Below are positions 7,299-14,937 of a stretch of 17,518 nt of DNA, piece after piece. Made by a program: the position numbers and the translations under genes. Origin of the DNA: Halobacteria archaeon (GTDB lineage Bacteria > Pseudomonadota > Gammaproteobacteria > UBA9214); contig JABDRC010000366.1 of NCBI GenBank assembly GCA_013041945.1, positions 1 through 17,518 on the forward strand, written 5' to 3'. Under the pieces are notes generated by a model. That model was not told the DNA's origin and did not search any database. It saw nothing but the letters and a program-made list of their open reading frames with translations. The first letter of the stretch is position 1; every line of letters begins with the position of its first letter.

Positions 7299-8243
7299 AT
7301 GAAAATCCTGCTTGCCAATCCGCGCGGGTTCTGTGCCGGCGTCGACCGTGCCATCGAGATTGTCGAGCGTGCGCTGGACCTGTTCGGCGCGCCGATTTAT
7401 GTCCGGCACGAGGTGGTTCACAACCGGCACGTGGTCAAGGGCCTGCGCGCGCGCGGGACGGTGTTTGTCGACGAGCTGGACGAGGTGCCGGATGGCGGGA
7501 CCGTGATCTACAGTGCGCACGGCGTGTCACTGGCCGTGCATGCCGAGGGCCGGCGCCGCGGCCTGCGCGTGTTCGATGCCACCTGTCCGCTGGTTACCAA
7601 GGTGCATCTCGAGGTGAGCCGTCATGCCGCGGACGGGCGCGAGTGTATCCTGATCGGTCACCGTGGCCACCCGGAAGTCGAGGGCACCATGGGCCAGTAC
7701 GATACATCGGAGGGCGGCCGGATTTACCTGGTCGAAACGCCCGCTGATGTGATGCAGTTACAGGTCAATCATCCGGAAGATATCTCCTTTGTCACCCAGA
7801 CCACGTTGTCGGTGGATGACACGGTACGTGTTATCGAGGCACTGAAACAGCGATTCCCGTCGATCCACGGACCGAAACGCGATGATATCTGTTATGCAAC
7901 GCAGAACCGGCAGGATGCAGTCAAGCAACTTGCCGGTCAGTGTGATGTGATCCTGGTGGTCGGATCGCCGAACAGTTCCAACTCCAATCGCCTGCGTGAA
8001 CTGGCGGAGAATTGCGGCGTGCCGGCCTACCTCATCGACGAGGCCGGACAGATCGAGCAGGGCTGGCTGGCAGGCAAGTCGTTGATCGGAATTACCGCAG
8101 GCGCCTCGGCCCCCGAGGATATCGTACGCGGTGTGGTCGGGCAGTTGCGTGCCTGGGGTGCTGACGAGGTGGATGAATCCATGGGCAGGAAAGAACCGGT
8201 CACTTTCTCGCTGCCTGCGGAACTCAGGCATGAACGGGGTTAA
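7299..8243 (+). CDS. ispH: 4-hydroxy-3-methylbut-2-enyl diphosphate reductase (LytB)
   Basis: IspH is the [4Fe-4S] enzyme that converts HMBPP to IPP and DMAPP, the last step of the MEP isoprenoid pathway. It has 314 residues, the usual length. The three cluster cysteines are present: C12 in NPRGFCAGVDRA, C96 in DATCPLVTK and C198 in DDICYATQNRQ. Substrate-site residues are also visible: H41, H74, H124 with E126 in HRGHPEVEGT, and the GSPNSSNSNRL loop. The ATG at 7299 is fixed by the family start MKILLANPRG; its ribosome binding site is weak. After the stop there is an AT-rich 14-base palindrome (AAAAACATGTTTTT, 8243-8256) and no convincing intrinsic terminator before the convergent gene. In E. 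coli and Pseudomonas ispH also directly follows fkpB. Confidence 0.98.
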   Translation: MKILLANPRGFCAGVDRAIEIVERALDLFGAPIYVRHEVVHNRHVVKGLRARGTVFVDELDEVPDGGTVIYSAHGVSLAVHAEGRRRGLRVFDATCPLVTKVHLEVSRHAADGRECILIGHRGHPEVEGTMGQYDTSEGGRIYLVETPADVMQLQVNHPEDISFVTQTTLSVDDTVRVIEALKQRFPSIHGPKRDDICYATQNRQDAVKQLAGQCDVILVVGSPNSSNSNRLRELAENCGVPAYLIDEAGQIEQGWLAGKSLIGITAGASAPEDIVRGVVGQLRAWGADEVDESMGRKEPVTFSLPAELRHERG

Positions 8244-8299
8244 AAAACATGTTTTTCCTGTCCACGGACTCGACGTGCCTTTTATGCTGGCCCGGCAGT

Positions 8300-8878
8300 C
8301 TAGAATTCTCCCCTGGCAGCCCCTTCCATAATTTCACGCATCGTACGGCGGACCCGCAAGGCATCCGCCTTCAGGTCGGGCGGTAACTCCCTGGCTCCAT
8401 GGATCAGAAAATCCATGTTGAGAGAATACAGGGTGATCTTGCCGTTTTTATCCTCCGCCACACTGATGGTGCACGGCATGAAGGCGGTGTAGGCCTCGTT
8501 TTGATCGATCATCTTGATTCCAACGCGTACATCGCAGAAATTCATCAGCGACACATGACGAAAGGGTTGTCCCGTGACAGCCTCCGCCTGTTTGTAGAAT
8601 GGCGACTCGCCGACAAACAGGAAGTTTCTGGCGACCGCCAGACTCTTCATGGACTCCTTGACATCTTCTGCGCTGACACCTTCTTCCACGGGGACGGCCC
8701 ACACGAAGGCATCGGCGATGTCCCGGGACTCAAGCAATTTGCCGGCGAACTCCTGATAGAGCCCGAAGGCGTCAGGGTCGAAGTCGCGTGTTGCGTTCCA
8801 TATCTGGCCCACGAACAGAATCATGATCACCAGGGCAAGAAATCCGACGATCGCAAGGATATTGCGCAATAGACTCAT
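8300..8878 (-). CDS. Membrane-anchored DUF302 domain protein
   Basis: A 192-residue protein of unknown function. After MSLLRN comes one hydrophobic segment (about residues 5-24, ILAIVGFLALVIMILFVGQI), so the rest is probably held at the periplasmic face of the inner membrane. The C-terminal half resembles DUF302: FRHVSLMNFCDVRVGIKMID, then AYTAFMPCTISVAEDKNGK, which fits the family pattern of a (M/L)PC-x-(I/V)-x-V-x-ED-x-x-GK strand. The ATG at 8878 was chosen because a strong AGGGGGG precedes it. An in-frame start 75 bases upstream would place a polar tail before the membrane segment. It is convergent with ispH. The next minus-strand gene ends about 150 bases upstream of this start, so this is probably a separate transcription unit. 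Confidence 0.75.
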   Translation of the reverse strand: MSLLRNILAIVGFLALVIMILFVGQIWNATRDFDPDAFGLYQEFAGKLLESRDIADAFVWAVPVEEGVSAEDVKESMKSLAVARNFLFVGESPFYKQAEAVTGQPFRHVSLMNFCDVRVGIKMIDQNEAYTAFMPCTISVAEDKNGKITLYSLNMDFLIHGARELPPDLKADALRVRRTMREIMEGAARGEF

Positions 8879-9029
8879 AATGGTTCCCCCCTGAACCCGA
8901 CCGTATAAGAAGCAGTCTGGTTTAAAGATAGATAACTTGCCGGATTTTTCCACCTTCGCCGATGGCTTGTGACTGCGGTGCGGCTACAGAATAACAGCTA
9001 CCAGCCCCTGTTACTGCCATCTGTCATGC

Positions 9030-9527
9030 TTACCGGGTTCTGCGCCCGGCCATGACGAGGTCATTGCCCGTCACCGGGTGGGCCTGCGCGAACCCCCGTA
9101 TATAATTGCCCTCGACCACCTCGAAACGAAACAGCATAAAGTCCGGCAGGTTGACCAGCAGTTGAACCGTATTACCATGCTGTTCCTCCATCTGCCCGAG
9201 GATGTGGTCCCACTCCGGACTGTCACGTTCGATATTTTCGGCCTTGCACTGGAGTATCAGGCGGCGGCGTGCGAAGGCATTGCCGCTCGCTGCCTTGTCC
9301 TCGATCCACATCAGGCTTGCCAGCGGGCGTGACAGCAGATTTTTTGTATGTTGGGCGAGCTGGCTGATCAGGATGTGACACCTGCCCTCACGATCGAGCA
9401 GGCAGGGCGCATAACCGGCATCGGGCATGCCGTCAGGTGACGTGGTCGACAGCATGACGGCATCGACCTCCCGGCGGAATTTCAAGGCCTCCTGCTGTAG
9501 TTCTTCCAGTGACAAAGGGTTACCCAT
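9030..9527 (-). CDS. HugZ-like pyridoxamine 5'-phosphate oxidase-fold protein
   Basis: A 165-residue protein of the PNPOx-like split-barrel, HugZ type. Supporting stretches are FRREVDAVMLSTTSPDGMPD, YAPCLLDREGRCHILISQLA, HTKNLLSRPLASLMWIEDKA, NAFARRRLILQCKA, and near the C-terminus FRFEVVEGNYIRGFAQAHPV, which matches the family's YxRGFGQA signature. Relatives bind flavin or heme, and some (Helicobacter HugZ, Campylobacter ChuZ) degrade heme. Whether this copy does so cannot be told from sequence alone. The ATG at 9527 (MGNPLSLEELQ) fits the family. The longer open frame upstream gives 42 residues without similarity. The Shine-Dalgarno is poor. A GATAT-TGT-ATATC palindrome (9548-9560), containing TACAAT on the minus strand, lies about 20 bases upstream and could be a promoter or operator. 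Confidence 0.8.
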   Translation of the reverse strand: MGNPLSLEELQQEALKFRREVDAVMLSTTSPDGMPDAGYAPCLLDREGRCHILISQLAQHTKNLLSRPLASLMWIEDKAASGNAFARRRLILQCKAENIERDSPEWDHILGQMEEQHGNTVQLLVNLPDFMLFRFEVVEGNYIRGFAQAHPVTGNDLVMAGRRTR

Positions 9528-9621
9528 ACCGGCATTCTGTGCTGTGCGATATTGTATATCAAGTGCAGTTATCGACGACTGTTTGGCAGGTACATGCAGG
9601 CTATTTATCAAAACGCGTGAA

Positions 9622-9742
9622 CAAATCCCCGCCGTCATGCTGTGGCTTGACAACTTCTACTGCCCGACGAAAATTTACGTCGGGCCACGATCACCACGAG
9701 GTGGTTGCTGAAGGGTCTCTTTAGACACGCCGGGGATTTTTG
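9622..9742. repeat. Cluster of nested inverted repeats in the gap between cytochrome and hugZ-like genes
   Basis: An outer pair AAATCCCCG (9623-9631) and CGGGGATTT (9731-9739) encloses three small hairpins. These are GCCCGACG/CGTCGGGC with an 8-base stem and AAAATTTA loop (9662-9685), ACCAC-GAG-GTGGT (9693-9705) and GTCT-CTTT-AGAC (9715-9726). None is followed by a clean T-run on the strand where it would terminate the cytochrome gene. It could be a structured RNA, a dispersed repeat or an untidy terminator. Nothing else is evident in this 257-base gap. Confidence 0.45.
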
Positions 9743-9784
9743 CAGAACAGATACACCTGCAAGGGGAGGCCTGAACGACCGGGA

Positions 9785-10444
9785 TCAGTCGGCGGGTCTC
9801 CCGCCAAGCGCTGCATAGTATCTGGCAATTGCAACGATCTCCACGTCGGACAGTTTTCTGATTATTGCCTGAACTGCGCCCCCCGGATCATTGTTTCGTG
9901 AACCATCCCTGAAATATTCCATAGTGGAAACCAGATAATCAACATGTTGTCCGGCCAGTATCGGAACTTCTTCAGCAACAGTTTTTCCATCTTTGCCATG
10001 ACAAATACTACAAGGCAGTATATTGCGGGAAGGGTCGCCCTGGCTGACCAGTTCCGGCGCTTTCAGTTGTATATCTTCTGCAGATGCGACACCAGGCAAA
10101 GGCCGGCTTTCATACCACAGGGCAATATCTGCCATTTGCTGGTCGTCAAGCTTTCTGACGCGCTTGTACATGTTCTTGTCTTCACGCACCCCGGATTTAT
10201 AGTCCCTCATCTGCTTTACTGCATAAGAGGCGCTTTGTGCGGCGAGGTGCGGCGTGTCCGGATCGTCGCTGACACCGTCAGTGCCATGACAGCGGTCACA
10301 TTTTTCTTCGGCAATTGCCTTGCCATTCTCAATGTTGCCTTTGATTGAGTCGCCTGCCTGAAGCTGGAGGGGCGTCAGCAAAGCGAGCCAGGACAAATAA
10401 AGGAGCATTGTCCAAGAGCGGCGGCTTGCAGATTTTCTATGCAT
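9785..10444 (-). CDS. Exported diheme cytochrome c, c4 type
   Basis: A 219-residue periplasmic electron carrier. A basic n-region (HRKSASRR) and hydrophobic core (MLLYLSWLALLTPLQLQA) form a signal peptide. Two similar domains follow, each with a CxxCH heme site: CDRCH at 49-53 and CSICH at 145-149. Both have the c4/c553 continuation HGxDG, a Y(A/L)V..M..(Y/F)(K/R)(S/D)GxR helix and a closing (L)DDxx(M)ADIALWY-type helix. The first domain has Met92 where the axial heme ligand is expected; the second has Val191 there (see findings). The start is uncertain. I chose the ATG at 10444. An ATG at 10450 adds two residues, and one at 10408 would remove the basic n-region. A TATAAT lies at 10454-10449, so the message could be nearly leaderless. 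Cytochromes of this kind commonly pass electrons to terminal oxidases. Confidence 0.88.
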   Translation of the reverse strand: MHRKSASRRSWTMLLYLSWLALLTPLQLQAGDSIKGNIENGKAIAEEKCDRCHGTDGVSDDPDTPHLAAQSASYAVKQMRDYKSGVREDKNMYKRVRKLDDQQMADIALWYESRPLPGVASAEDIQLKAPELVSQGDPSRNILPCSICHGKDGKTVAEEVPILAGQHVDYLVSTMEYFRDGSRNNDPGGAVQAIIRKLSDVEIVAIARYYAALGGRPAD

Positions 10445-10648
10445 GAACATTATATTAATTATTGGATACATTGCCTGATGGTACATTATCAGCTGCATCG
10501 ATGCCACGCATCCGGTTCGCCTGGCTGGCTACAATCAACCATGGGTCATGCCGGTGTATTTACACAGGGCCAGCGATTTCTCAATGTATTGAATCCTGAT
10601 GCACAGCCTCTGTTCTCCCGGTATGCATTCGACTCGTATGCATGATTG

Positions 10649-11092
10649 TCAGCGCCAGCACTGACTTATGCCGGTTGCATGTGCAGACAGACCACGGTTA
10701 CCCAGTGAGTCCAGCGTGAATGTCCCGCAGCGGTCCCGTTGCGGATTACCCTGGTTTGCGGGTGTAGCACTGATGACATAGTAAAGATCATTCTGCGCGG
10801 TAATTGCCAGCCGGTAATGACCGCCAGGCGTCGTTGCCGGGAACAGGTTGCCGGTCAGTGGGCCCAGTGTGGCGCCGGCATAGGTGCCGTGGTCGGCATA
10901 ATAGAGTTCCATGTGCGCGGCCAGTTCGACCAGTGCCGCCATGCCGTTGCTGCGGCGTGTCTTCATCACCTGTTCGCGGTAGGCCGGCCAGGCAAGGCCG
11001 CTAATCACGGCAATGATCAGCAGCACGGCCATCAGTTCCACGAGCGTGAATCCGCCGGTTCCTGTCCGCGCCCCGTACCTGTCGCGGGTCAT
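10649..11092 (-). CDS. pilE: Minor type IV pilin PilE
   Basis: A 147-residue type IV minor pilin, the last gene of the pilV-W-X-Y1-E operon. The leader MTRDRYGARTGTGG is followed by FTLVELMAVLLIIAVISGLA. Prepilin peptidase should cut after G14 and methylate F15, and E19 is the conserved Glu at mature position 5. The C-terminal part contains a cysteine pair (DRCGTFTLDSLG ... SQCW) typical of the disulfide-bounded D-region, and the YYADHGTYAG and YYVISATP stretches are typical of PilE-like pilins. The ATG at 11092 lies three bases after the pilY1 stop. Minor pilins prime pilus assembly and sit at the tip with PilY1. A gap of about 200 bases without genes separates it from the cytochrome gene. 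Confidence 0.92.
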   Translation of the reverse strand: MTRDRYGARTGTGGFTLVELMAVLLIIAVISGLAWPAYREQVMKTRRSNGMAALVELAAHMELYYADHGTYAGATLGPLTGNLFPATTPGGHYRLAITAQNDLYYVISATPANQGNPQRDRCGTFTLDSLGNRGLSAHATGISQCWR

Positions 11093-11095
11093 CGG

Positions 11096-13279
11096 CTAGT
11101 GCACGATATCCATCCAGCTGCGCCGTCCGCTGCGCACCGCCGGTCCGCGTGCCGGTACGACGACGGGTTCGAACACCGGCGTGACCGGTGCTTGCGTGTT
11201 GCCGTTGCCGGGCGGTGCTGCCGTTGCCATGGATGTTCCCTGCAGACCTGCTGTGCCGGTCGGGAGTGTCACTGCAGCCAGCGGTTGCAGCCGGTTGACG
11301 AGCAGCGCGTCACTGCCCGCTGCAACCCGGACATGCACCGGTATCGAGATGTTGCCGTCACCCGGCCGGATCCCGACCGGCCAGGTGTCGCGGCCGGCAA
11401 GCTGCATGGCATCACGGGCGTCGATCATCCGGTCATGATTGAGGTCGAACACAGCCCGGCCCGCATCATGCCCCTGCACGAGGTCAAGCGACATCAGCCA
11501 GTTTTCCCGGCTGCGTGCGGTGCCTGTGCATGTCCTGCCACCCGTTTGCGTGGTGAACTGCACACGACCTGCCCGGATACGCGGCGTGCCCGTCAGTCGC
11601 TCACCGCAACCGGGCAGGATGATTTGCCAGCCCCGCTGCAACGAGGTGCAGGGCCCGGCCGTAGCAGTGCAACGGTAACGGACCGCATCGCTGTGTGCCG
11701 CGATCCGTACCGGTTGACCCGAGCCGGATGAAACCTCGCTGAGAGTTCGTGTCTGCAAGTGACTGTCGCTCCAGGGCAGGTCGGCGAGCAGTGCGGCCGG
11801 GTCCGATACGTCGACCCGGATGGCCTGCAGGGAACCTGACAGGCCGGATCCGTTACGGGGACTGGCCGCGAAAACCACCAGGTAACCCGGTTCCTGCGGG
11901 TGTCGCGCAATTGCCGGTGCATGGACAACGGGACGTTGCGGATCGCCTCGGTAGATGCGCCCGGCAACCGAGCCGGCCGGATTGAGGGGATCGATAAGGA
12001 ACATCCACAGGTCGCCGTTTGCATCGCCCGCAAACACGAAATCGACGCTGTCATCGGCGTTGCTGTCGAGCAGCACCGGGGCGGACAGTCCGCCCGTCAC
12101 GCCCGGCAGCGTGAGTACCGTCTGACTGCCGGTCGCAGGATCGACCAGCATCAGGGCGGTCGGGTGCCCGGGTGCGCTGTGATGGCCGTTACCGCTGAAG
12201 AGTGTCCAGGTACTGTTGCCGGGCGCTGTACCGATGCGACCGACGCGTGGCCGTCCAAGGACATGTCCCCAGGCGCCGCCGCTTTTTTCAAACAGCAGCT
12301 TGTCGCCGGTGAATGCGGCCTCGGTGACGTCCAGTACATACAGTCCGGCAAAACCCTCGCCCCCGCCGCCTGCCAGGATAGTGCGCCAGCCAGTCCCGCC
12401 GGATTCGATCGATGCGACGGTCAGTTCGCCGCCAACGGCGGTGCTGACCGGTAGCGCCGTGGTATCCCGGGCACGCTTGCCGATGGCTTCCAGCAGCATC
12501 GAGGGCAGGTAGGTGTAGACTTCGGATCCGTCCCTTGCATCGAACACGTGCAGCAGGCCCGCACCGGTGCCGGCGGCGATGCGGCCGGGACGTTGCCGGT
12601 GGCTGTCGGCAAATGCGCTATAGCCGGGCAGGTGGTGAAGCGCATCGCGGGGTGCGCCGATGTAGACCGGGGAGGTCGTGATCTCACCCGGCACACTGCC
12701 GCGGTTGCGCAGCAGGCCGGTCGAGCCGGGCAGCCGCGCATGCTGTTGTTCGTGGCGCCGTTCACCGCGTGCATGGTTGAGGATATCACTGGCCCACGCA
12801 CCTGTTAGTCCGGCAGCTGCCGTGGCGGCGTCCAGCAGGGTCTGCTGTGCGGGTGCCAGCCGGTCCCAGGTGAAGTCCACCTGGCCCTGGTTGCCGGTAA
12901 ACAGCCTGCGCTGTTGCCAGTAGCGGCGGTGTGGATCGTTGGCACCGCGCTGATGGAAGGCGGCGCGCGCCGACCAGCAGCCGGAGGCCGGCCGGCCGCA
13001 GCCCGCGGTTGATCCGTGTCGCGGCGGGCTGGCGCCGATGAGCACATCGGTGTGCAGGCTGCCGTCTGTATTCAGCAGATATTCCACGATGTCACCCTGG
13101 CGGGTGACGGGATCGGACCAGGGCCGATACGCAAGGGTCGGTCCACGCTGCAGGTCGTGATCCTGCAGGGCAATGGCGCCGGCCGGCGGTCCCGCGGCCG
13201 TGGCGGCCTGCAACAGGCCGGCGGTCAGCAGCAGGGCGGGCGCCAGGCCGGTCAGGGTGATTGCGACTCGATGCGTCAT
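11096..13279 (-). CDS. pilY1: Short PilY1-type pilus tip adhesin without vWA region
   Basis: PilY1 proteins cap type IV pili and act in adhesion, assembly and surface sensing. This one has 727 residues; typical members have about 1000-1200. A signal peptide (residues 1 to about 29, ending LLQAATAA) leads directly into the region before the beta-propeller. The propeller itself is recognisable: PGEITTSPVYIGAP, then GLLHVFDARDGSEVYTYLPS, GWRTILAGGGGEGFAGLYVL and SAPVLLDSNADD. A calcium-loop motif DSNADDSVD at 405-413 is followed by FAGDANGDLWMF, matching the Ca-binding loop of Pseudomonas PilY1. A second Asp-rich loop, DLNHDRMID, spans 612-620. No N-terminal von Willebrand A domain is encoded. 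The ATG at 13279 follows the pilX stop by four bases. The same frame stays open for 165 codons upstream across pilX, but that translation has no similarity. Confidence 0.88.
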   Translation of the reverse strand: MTHRVAITLTGLAPALLLTAGLLQAATAAGPPAGAIALQDHDLQRGPTLAYRPWSDPVTRQGDIVEYLLNTDGSLHTDVLIGASPPRHGSTAGCGRPASGCWSARAAFHQRGANDPHRRYWQQRRLFTGNQGQVDFTWDRLAPAQQTLLDAATAAAGLTGAWASDILNHARGERRHEQQHARLPGSTGLLRNRGSVPGEITTSPVYIGAPRDALHHLPGYSAFADSHRQRPGRIAAGTGAGLLHVFDARDGSEVYTYLPSMLLEAIGKRARDTTALPVSTAVGGELTVASIESGGTGWRTILAGGGGEGFAGLYVLDVTEAAFTGDKLLFEKSGGAWGHVLGRPRVGRIGTAPGNSTWTLFSGNGHHSAPGHPTALMLVDPATGSQTVLTLPGVTGGLSAPVLLDSNADDSVDFVFAGDANGDLWMFLIDPLNPAGSVAGRIYRGDPQRPVVHAPAIARHPQEPGYLVVFAASPRNGSGLSGSLQAIRVDVSDPAALLADLPWSDSHLQTRTLSEVSSGSGQPVRIAAHSDAVRYRCTATAGPCTSLQRGWQIILPGCGERLTGTPRIRAGRVQFTTQTGGRTCTGTARSRENWLMSLDLVQGHDAGRAVFDLNHDRMIDARDAMQLAGRDTWPVGIRPGDGNISIPVHVRVAAGSDALLVNRLQPLAAVTLPTGTAGLQGTSMATAAPPGNGNTQAPVTPVFEPVVVPARGPAVRSGRRSWMDIVH

Positions 13280-13283
13280 GTGC

Positions 13284-13877
13284 TTAACGGGGCAGGGGTT
13301 CCCTGGTGACGAGGCTCTGTAGCGTGCGGTGTGCGCCGTGCGCGCGGGTGCTGTGTGCCGTGACCCTGAATGCCTGCATGCGTGCACCGGGAAGGGGACG
13401 CAGTGTGCCGCTGACCGAAATATCCTCTCCGCTGGCGGTATACAACCCGGCATCCTCGACCAGGTACTCGCCTGCTCCGTCATCGGTGTTGCCGTTGCCG
13501 TTAATATCCGGCAGCCGGACCGTGGCCCGGCCGAAAGTCCAGCGCCGGTCGGCCGGGCGCTCCACGACATGCGGCGTAGCGGGGTCGAGGTCGCGCATGC
13601 CGGTCGGGTAGAAGGGATCGTTCGCCACGTCCGGGTGGAACGGGTTCGTTTGCAGTTGCAGCACCGCCTGTTCGCCAGCGGCAAGCACATACTCGCTATT
13701 GGCCAGTGCGCTGGACTGCTGACGCCTGTTGTCGGCAACCAGCAGTTCCATCCGCGCGGACTGCATGCCGGCAATACCCAGCAGTGTCAGCACCGCCAGG
13801 CACAACATCGCCAGGGCTAGCCCGGTCCCGTGCTCACGGTTGCCGGGGTTGTCATGTCGAGTCCCTGTCCTAACCAT
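13284..13877 (-). CDS. pilX: Minor type IV pilin PilX
   Basis: A 197-residue minor pilin. The N-terminal segment HGTGLALAMLCLAVLTLLGI, then AGMQSARMELLVADN, matches the PilX family (G-x-AL...LLLVLTLLG-xxxMQ...ExMAGN). Cleavage is predicted after G17 or G19, and as in other PilX proteins there is no Glu at mature position 5. Asn/Asp-rich DINGNGNTDDG at 124-134 resembles a calcium loop. The ATG at 13877 overlaps the pilW stop by eight bases (ATGGTTAG); no Shine-Dalgarno is visible, so translational coupling to pilW is likely. Much longer open reading in the same frame upstream overlaps pilW and is not coding. PilX is part of the minor-pilin priming complex together with PilV, PilW and PilY1. 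Confidence 0.85.
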   Translation of the reverse strand: MVRTGTRHDNPGNREHGTGLALAMLCLAVLTLLGIAGMQSARMELLVADNRRQQSSALANSEYVLAAGEQAVLQLQTNPFHPDVANDPFYPTGMRDLDPATPHVVERPADRRWTFGRATVRLPDINGNGNTDDGAGEYLVEDAGLYTASGEDISVSGTLRPLPGARMQAFRVTAHSTRAHGAHRTLQSLVTREPLPR

Positions 13878-14937
13878 CGCGGGGATTGCGCAATGTGACG
13901 GTCGCCGACAGCAGTCTGCGCCGGTAATCGTCGTTGCCGTCACCATCCGCATCGCCATCGATGACCCCGTCGCGGTTCCGGTCAGTGGTGGCCGGATGTT
14001 CCGTGACGTTGCCCAGTACATAGTGGTGTGTGTTGTCGTAACCGGTTTCCGGACACTCGGCACGGGCCAGCAGCCAGATGCGTGCGGCGATGACCTGCTG
14101 CCAGCCCGGATGACCGGCAGCCATAGCGTCCACGAAGCGGTCGACTGATCCGTCGCCGTCACCGTCAATACCGTATTGCACCTGGAACTGCTCGATTCCG
14201 CGGGCAACCTCGCGTGCCACCAGTCTGTTGCCGGACTGCGCCAGACGGTACAGCGCCGGGAGGGTCCTGCGTGGCCGGCAACCACCGGTCGCAGTCGATG
14301 GCCGGATGAAGTAGCCGTGGGCAATCAGCTGCGCCAGGCTGTCGGGTGCCGGTCCCGACGGTGTGGCGACAACTTGCCGGCCCTCGACCAGCACGCCGCT
14401 GTCCGGGCTCGTCAACAGGTACAGGTGATCGGGGTGCGTCGCCGCGCCTGTCATTGTGCCGCTCTGCGCTGTGGCAGGCAGCGGTGCAGCATAGCGTGTC
14501 ACCAGGACATCACCGACCGGCACCGGTTCGGATGGCAGGCAGTCGTAACCCTGCCGGTGGTCGTCCTTGCCGAACACCGGGTGTGACAGCATGCGCACCC
14601 AGTCGATGTCCATGCAGTATCCGTAATCACGGGCGGTGCGGTAGCCGTTGGCCGCGCCGCCGGTCGAACGGTCAACGATGGCGGCGTGGCCGCGCAGCGT
14701 GCCCAGGTAACCGGCGCGCCGCAGGTCTGCCACCAGCAACTCGAGTGCATGGCGGCTGTTTTCAGTCAGGCGCGCGAGGTTTTCGTGAATGCGATAACTG
14801 CGCCCGGTGACCAGGAAGGCCTGGCCGATACCGGCTGCCAGCAGCGATGCCAGCAGCAGGGCGACCATGAGTTCGACCATGCTGAATCCGCCCCGCGGGG
14901 TAACTTGCCCGAACGCGCATGCCGGCGGGCAACTCAT
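13870..14937 (-). CDS. pilW: Minor type IV pilin PilW
   Basis: A 355-residue PilW-type minor pilin, large as usual for this family. The leader MSCPPACAFGQVTPRGG is followed by FSMVELMVALLLASLLAAGI. Cleavage is expected after G17, with E22 as the Glu at mature position 5. The stretch SRHALELLVADLRRAGYLG is a PilW hallmark. Near the C-terminus are two Asp-rich stretches: DGDGDGSVD at 258-266 and, from D319, DRNRDGVIDGDADGDGNDD, the alternating-Asp pattern of calcium-binding loops (see findings). The ATG at 14937 overlaps the pilV stop (ATGA), indicating coupled translation. Open frame further upstream overlaps pilV and has no pilin features. Confidence 0.9.
   Translation of the reverse strand: MSCPPACAFGQVTPRGGFSMVELMVALLLASLLAAGIGQAFLVTGRSYRIHENLARLTENSRHALELLVADLRRAGYLGTLRGHAAIVDRSTGGAANGYRTARDYGYCMDIDWVRMLSHPVFGKDDHRQGYDCLPSEPVPVGDVLVTRYAAPLPATAQSGTMTGAATHPDHLYLLTSPDSGVLVEGRQVVATPSGPAPDSLAQLIAHGYFIRPSTATGGCRPRRTLPALYRLAQSGNRLVAREVARGIEQFQVQYGIDGDGDGSVDRFVDAMAAGHPGWQQVIAARIWLLARAECPETGYDNTHHYVLGNVTEHPATTDRNRDGVIDGDADGDGNDDYRRRLLSATVTLRNPRDG

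Noticed and set aside
8243..8256. AAAAACATGTTTTT as an intrinsic terminator after ispH
   Set aside because: The palindrome is AT-only apart from two bases, overlaps the stop codon and would form a very weak stem.
10439..10645. 68-residue plus-strand open frame between the cytochrome and pilE genes
   Set aside because: It overlaps the start of the cytochrome gene, lacks a ribosome binding site and resembles nothing known to me.
10739..11731. 330-residue plus-strand open frame
   Set aside because: Antisense to pilE and pilY1, whose motifs are unmistakable; composition is that of a shadow frame.
13280..13774. 165-codon in-frame upstream extension of pilY1, possibly a lost vWA region
   Set aside because: It lies entirely over pilX in another frame and its translation shows no vWA motif (DxSxS).
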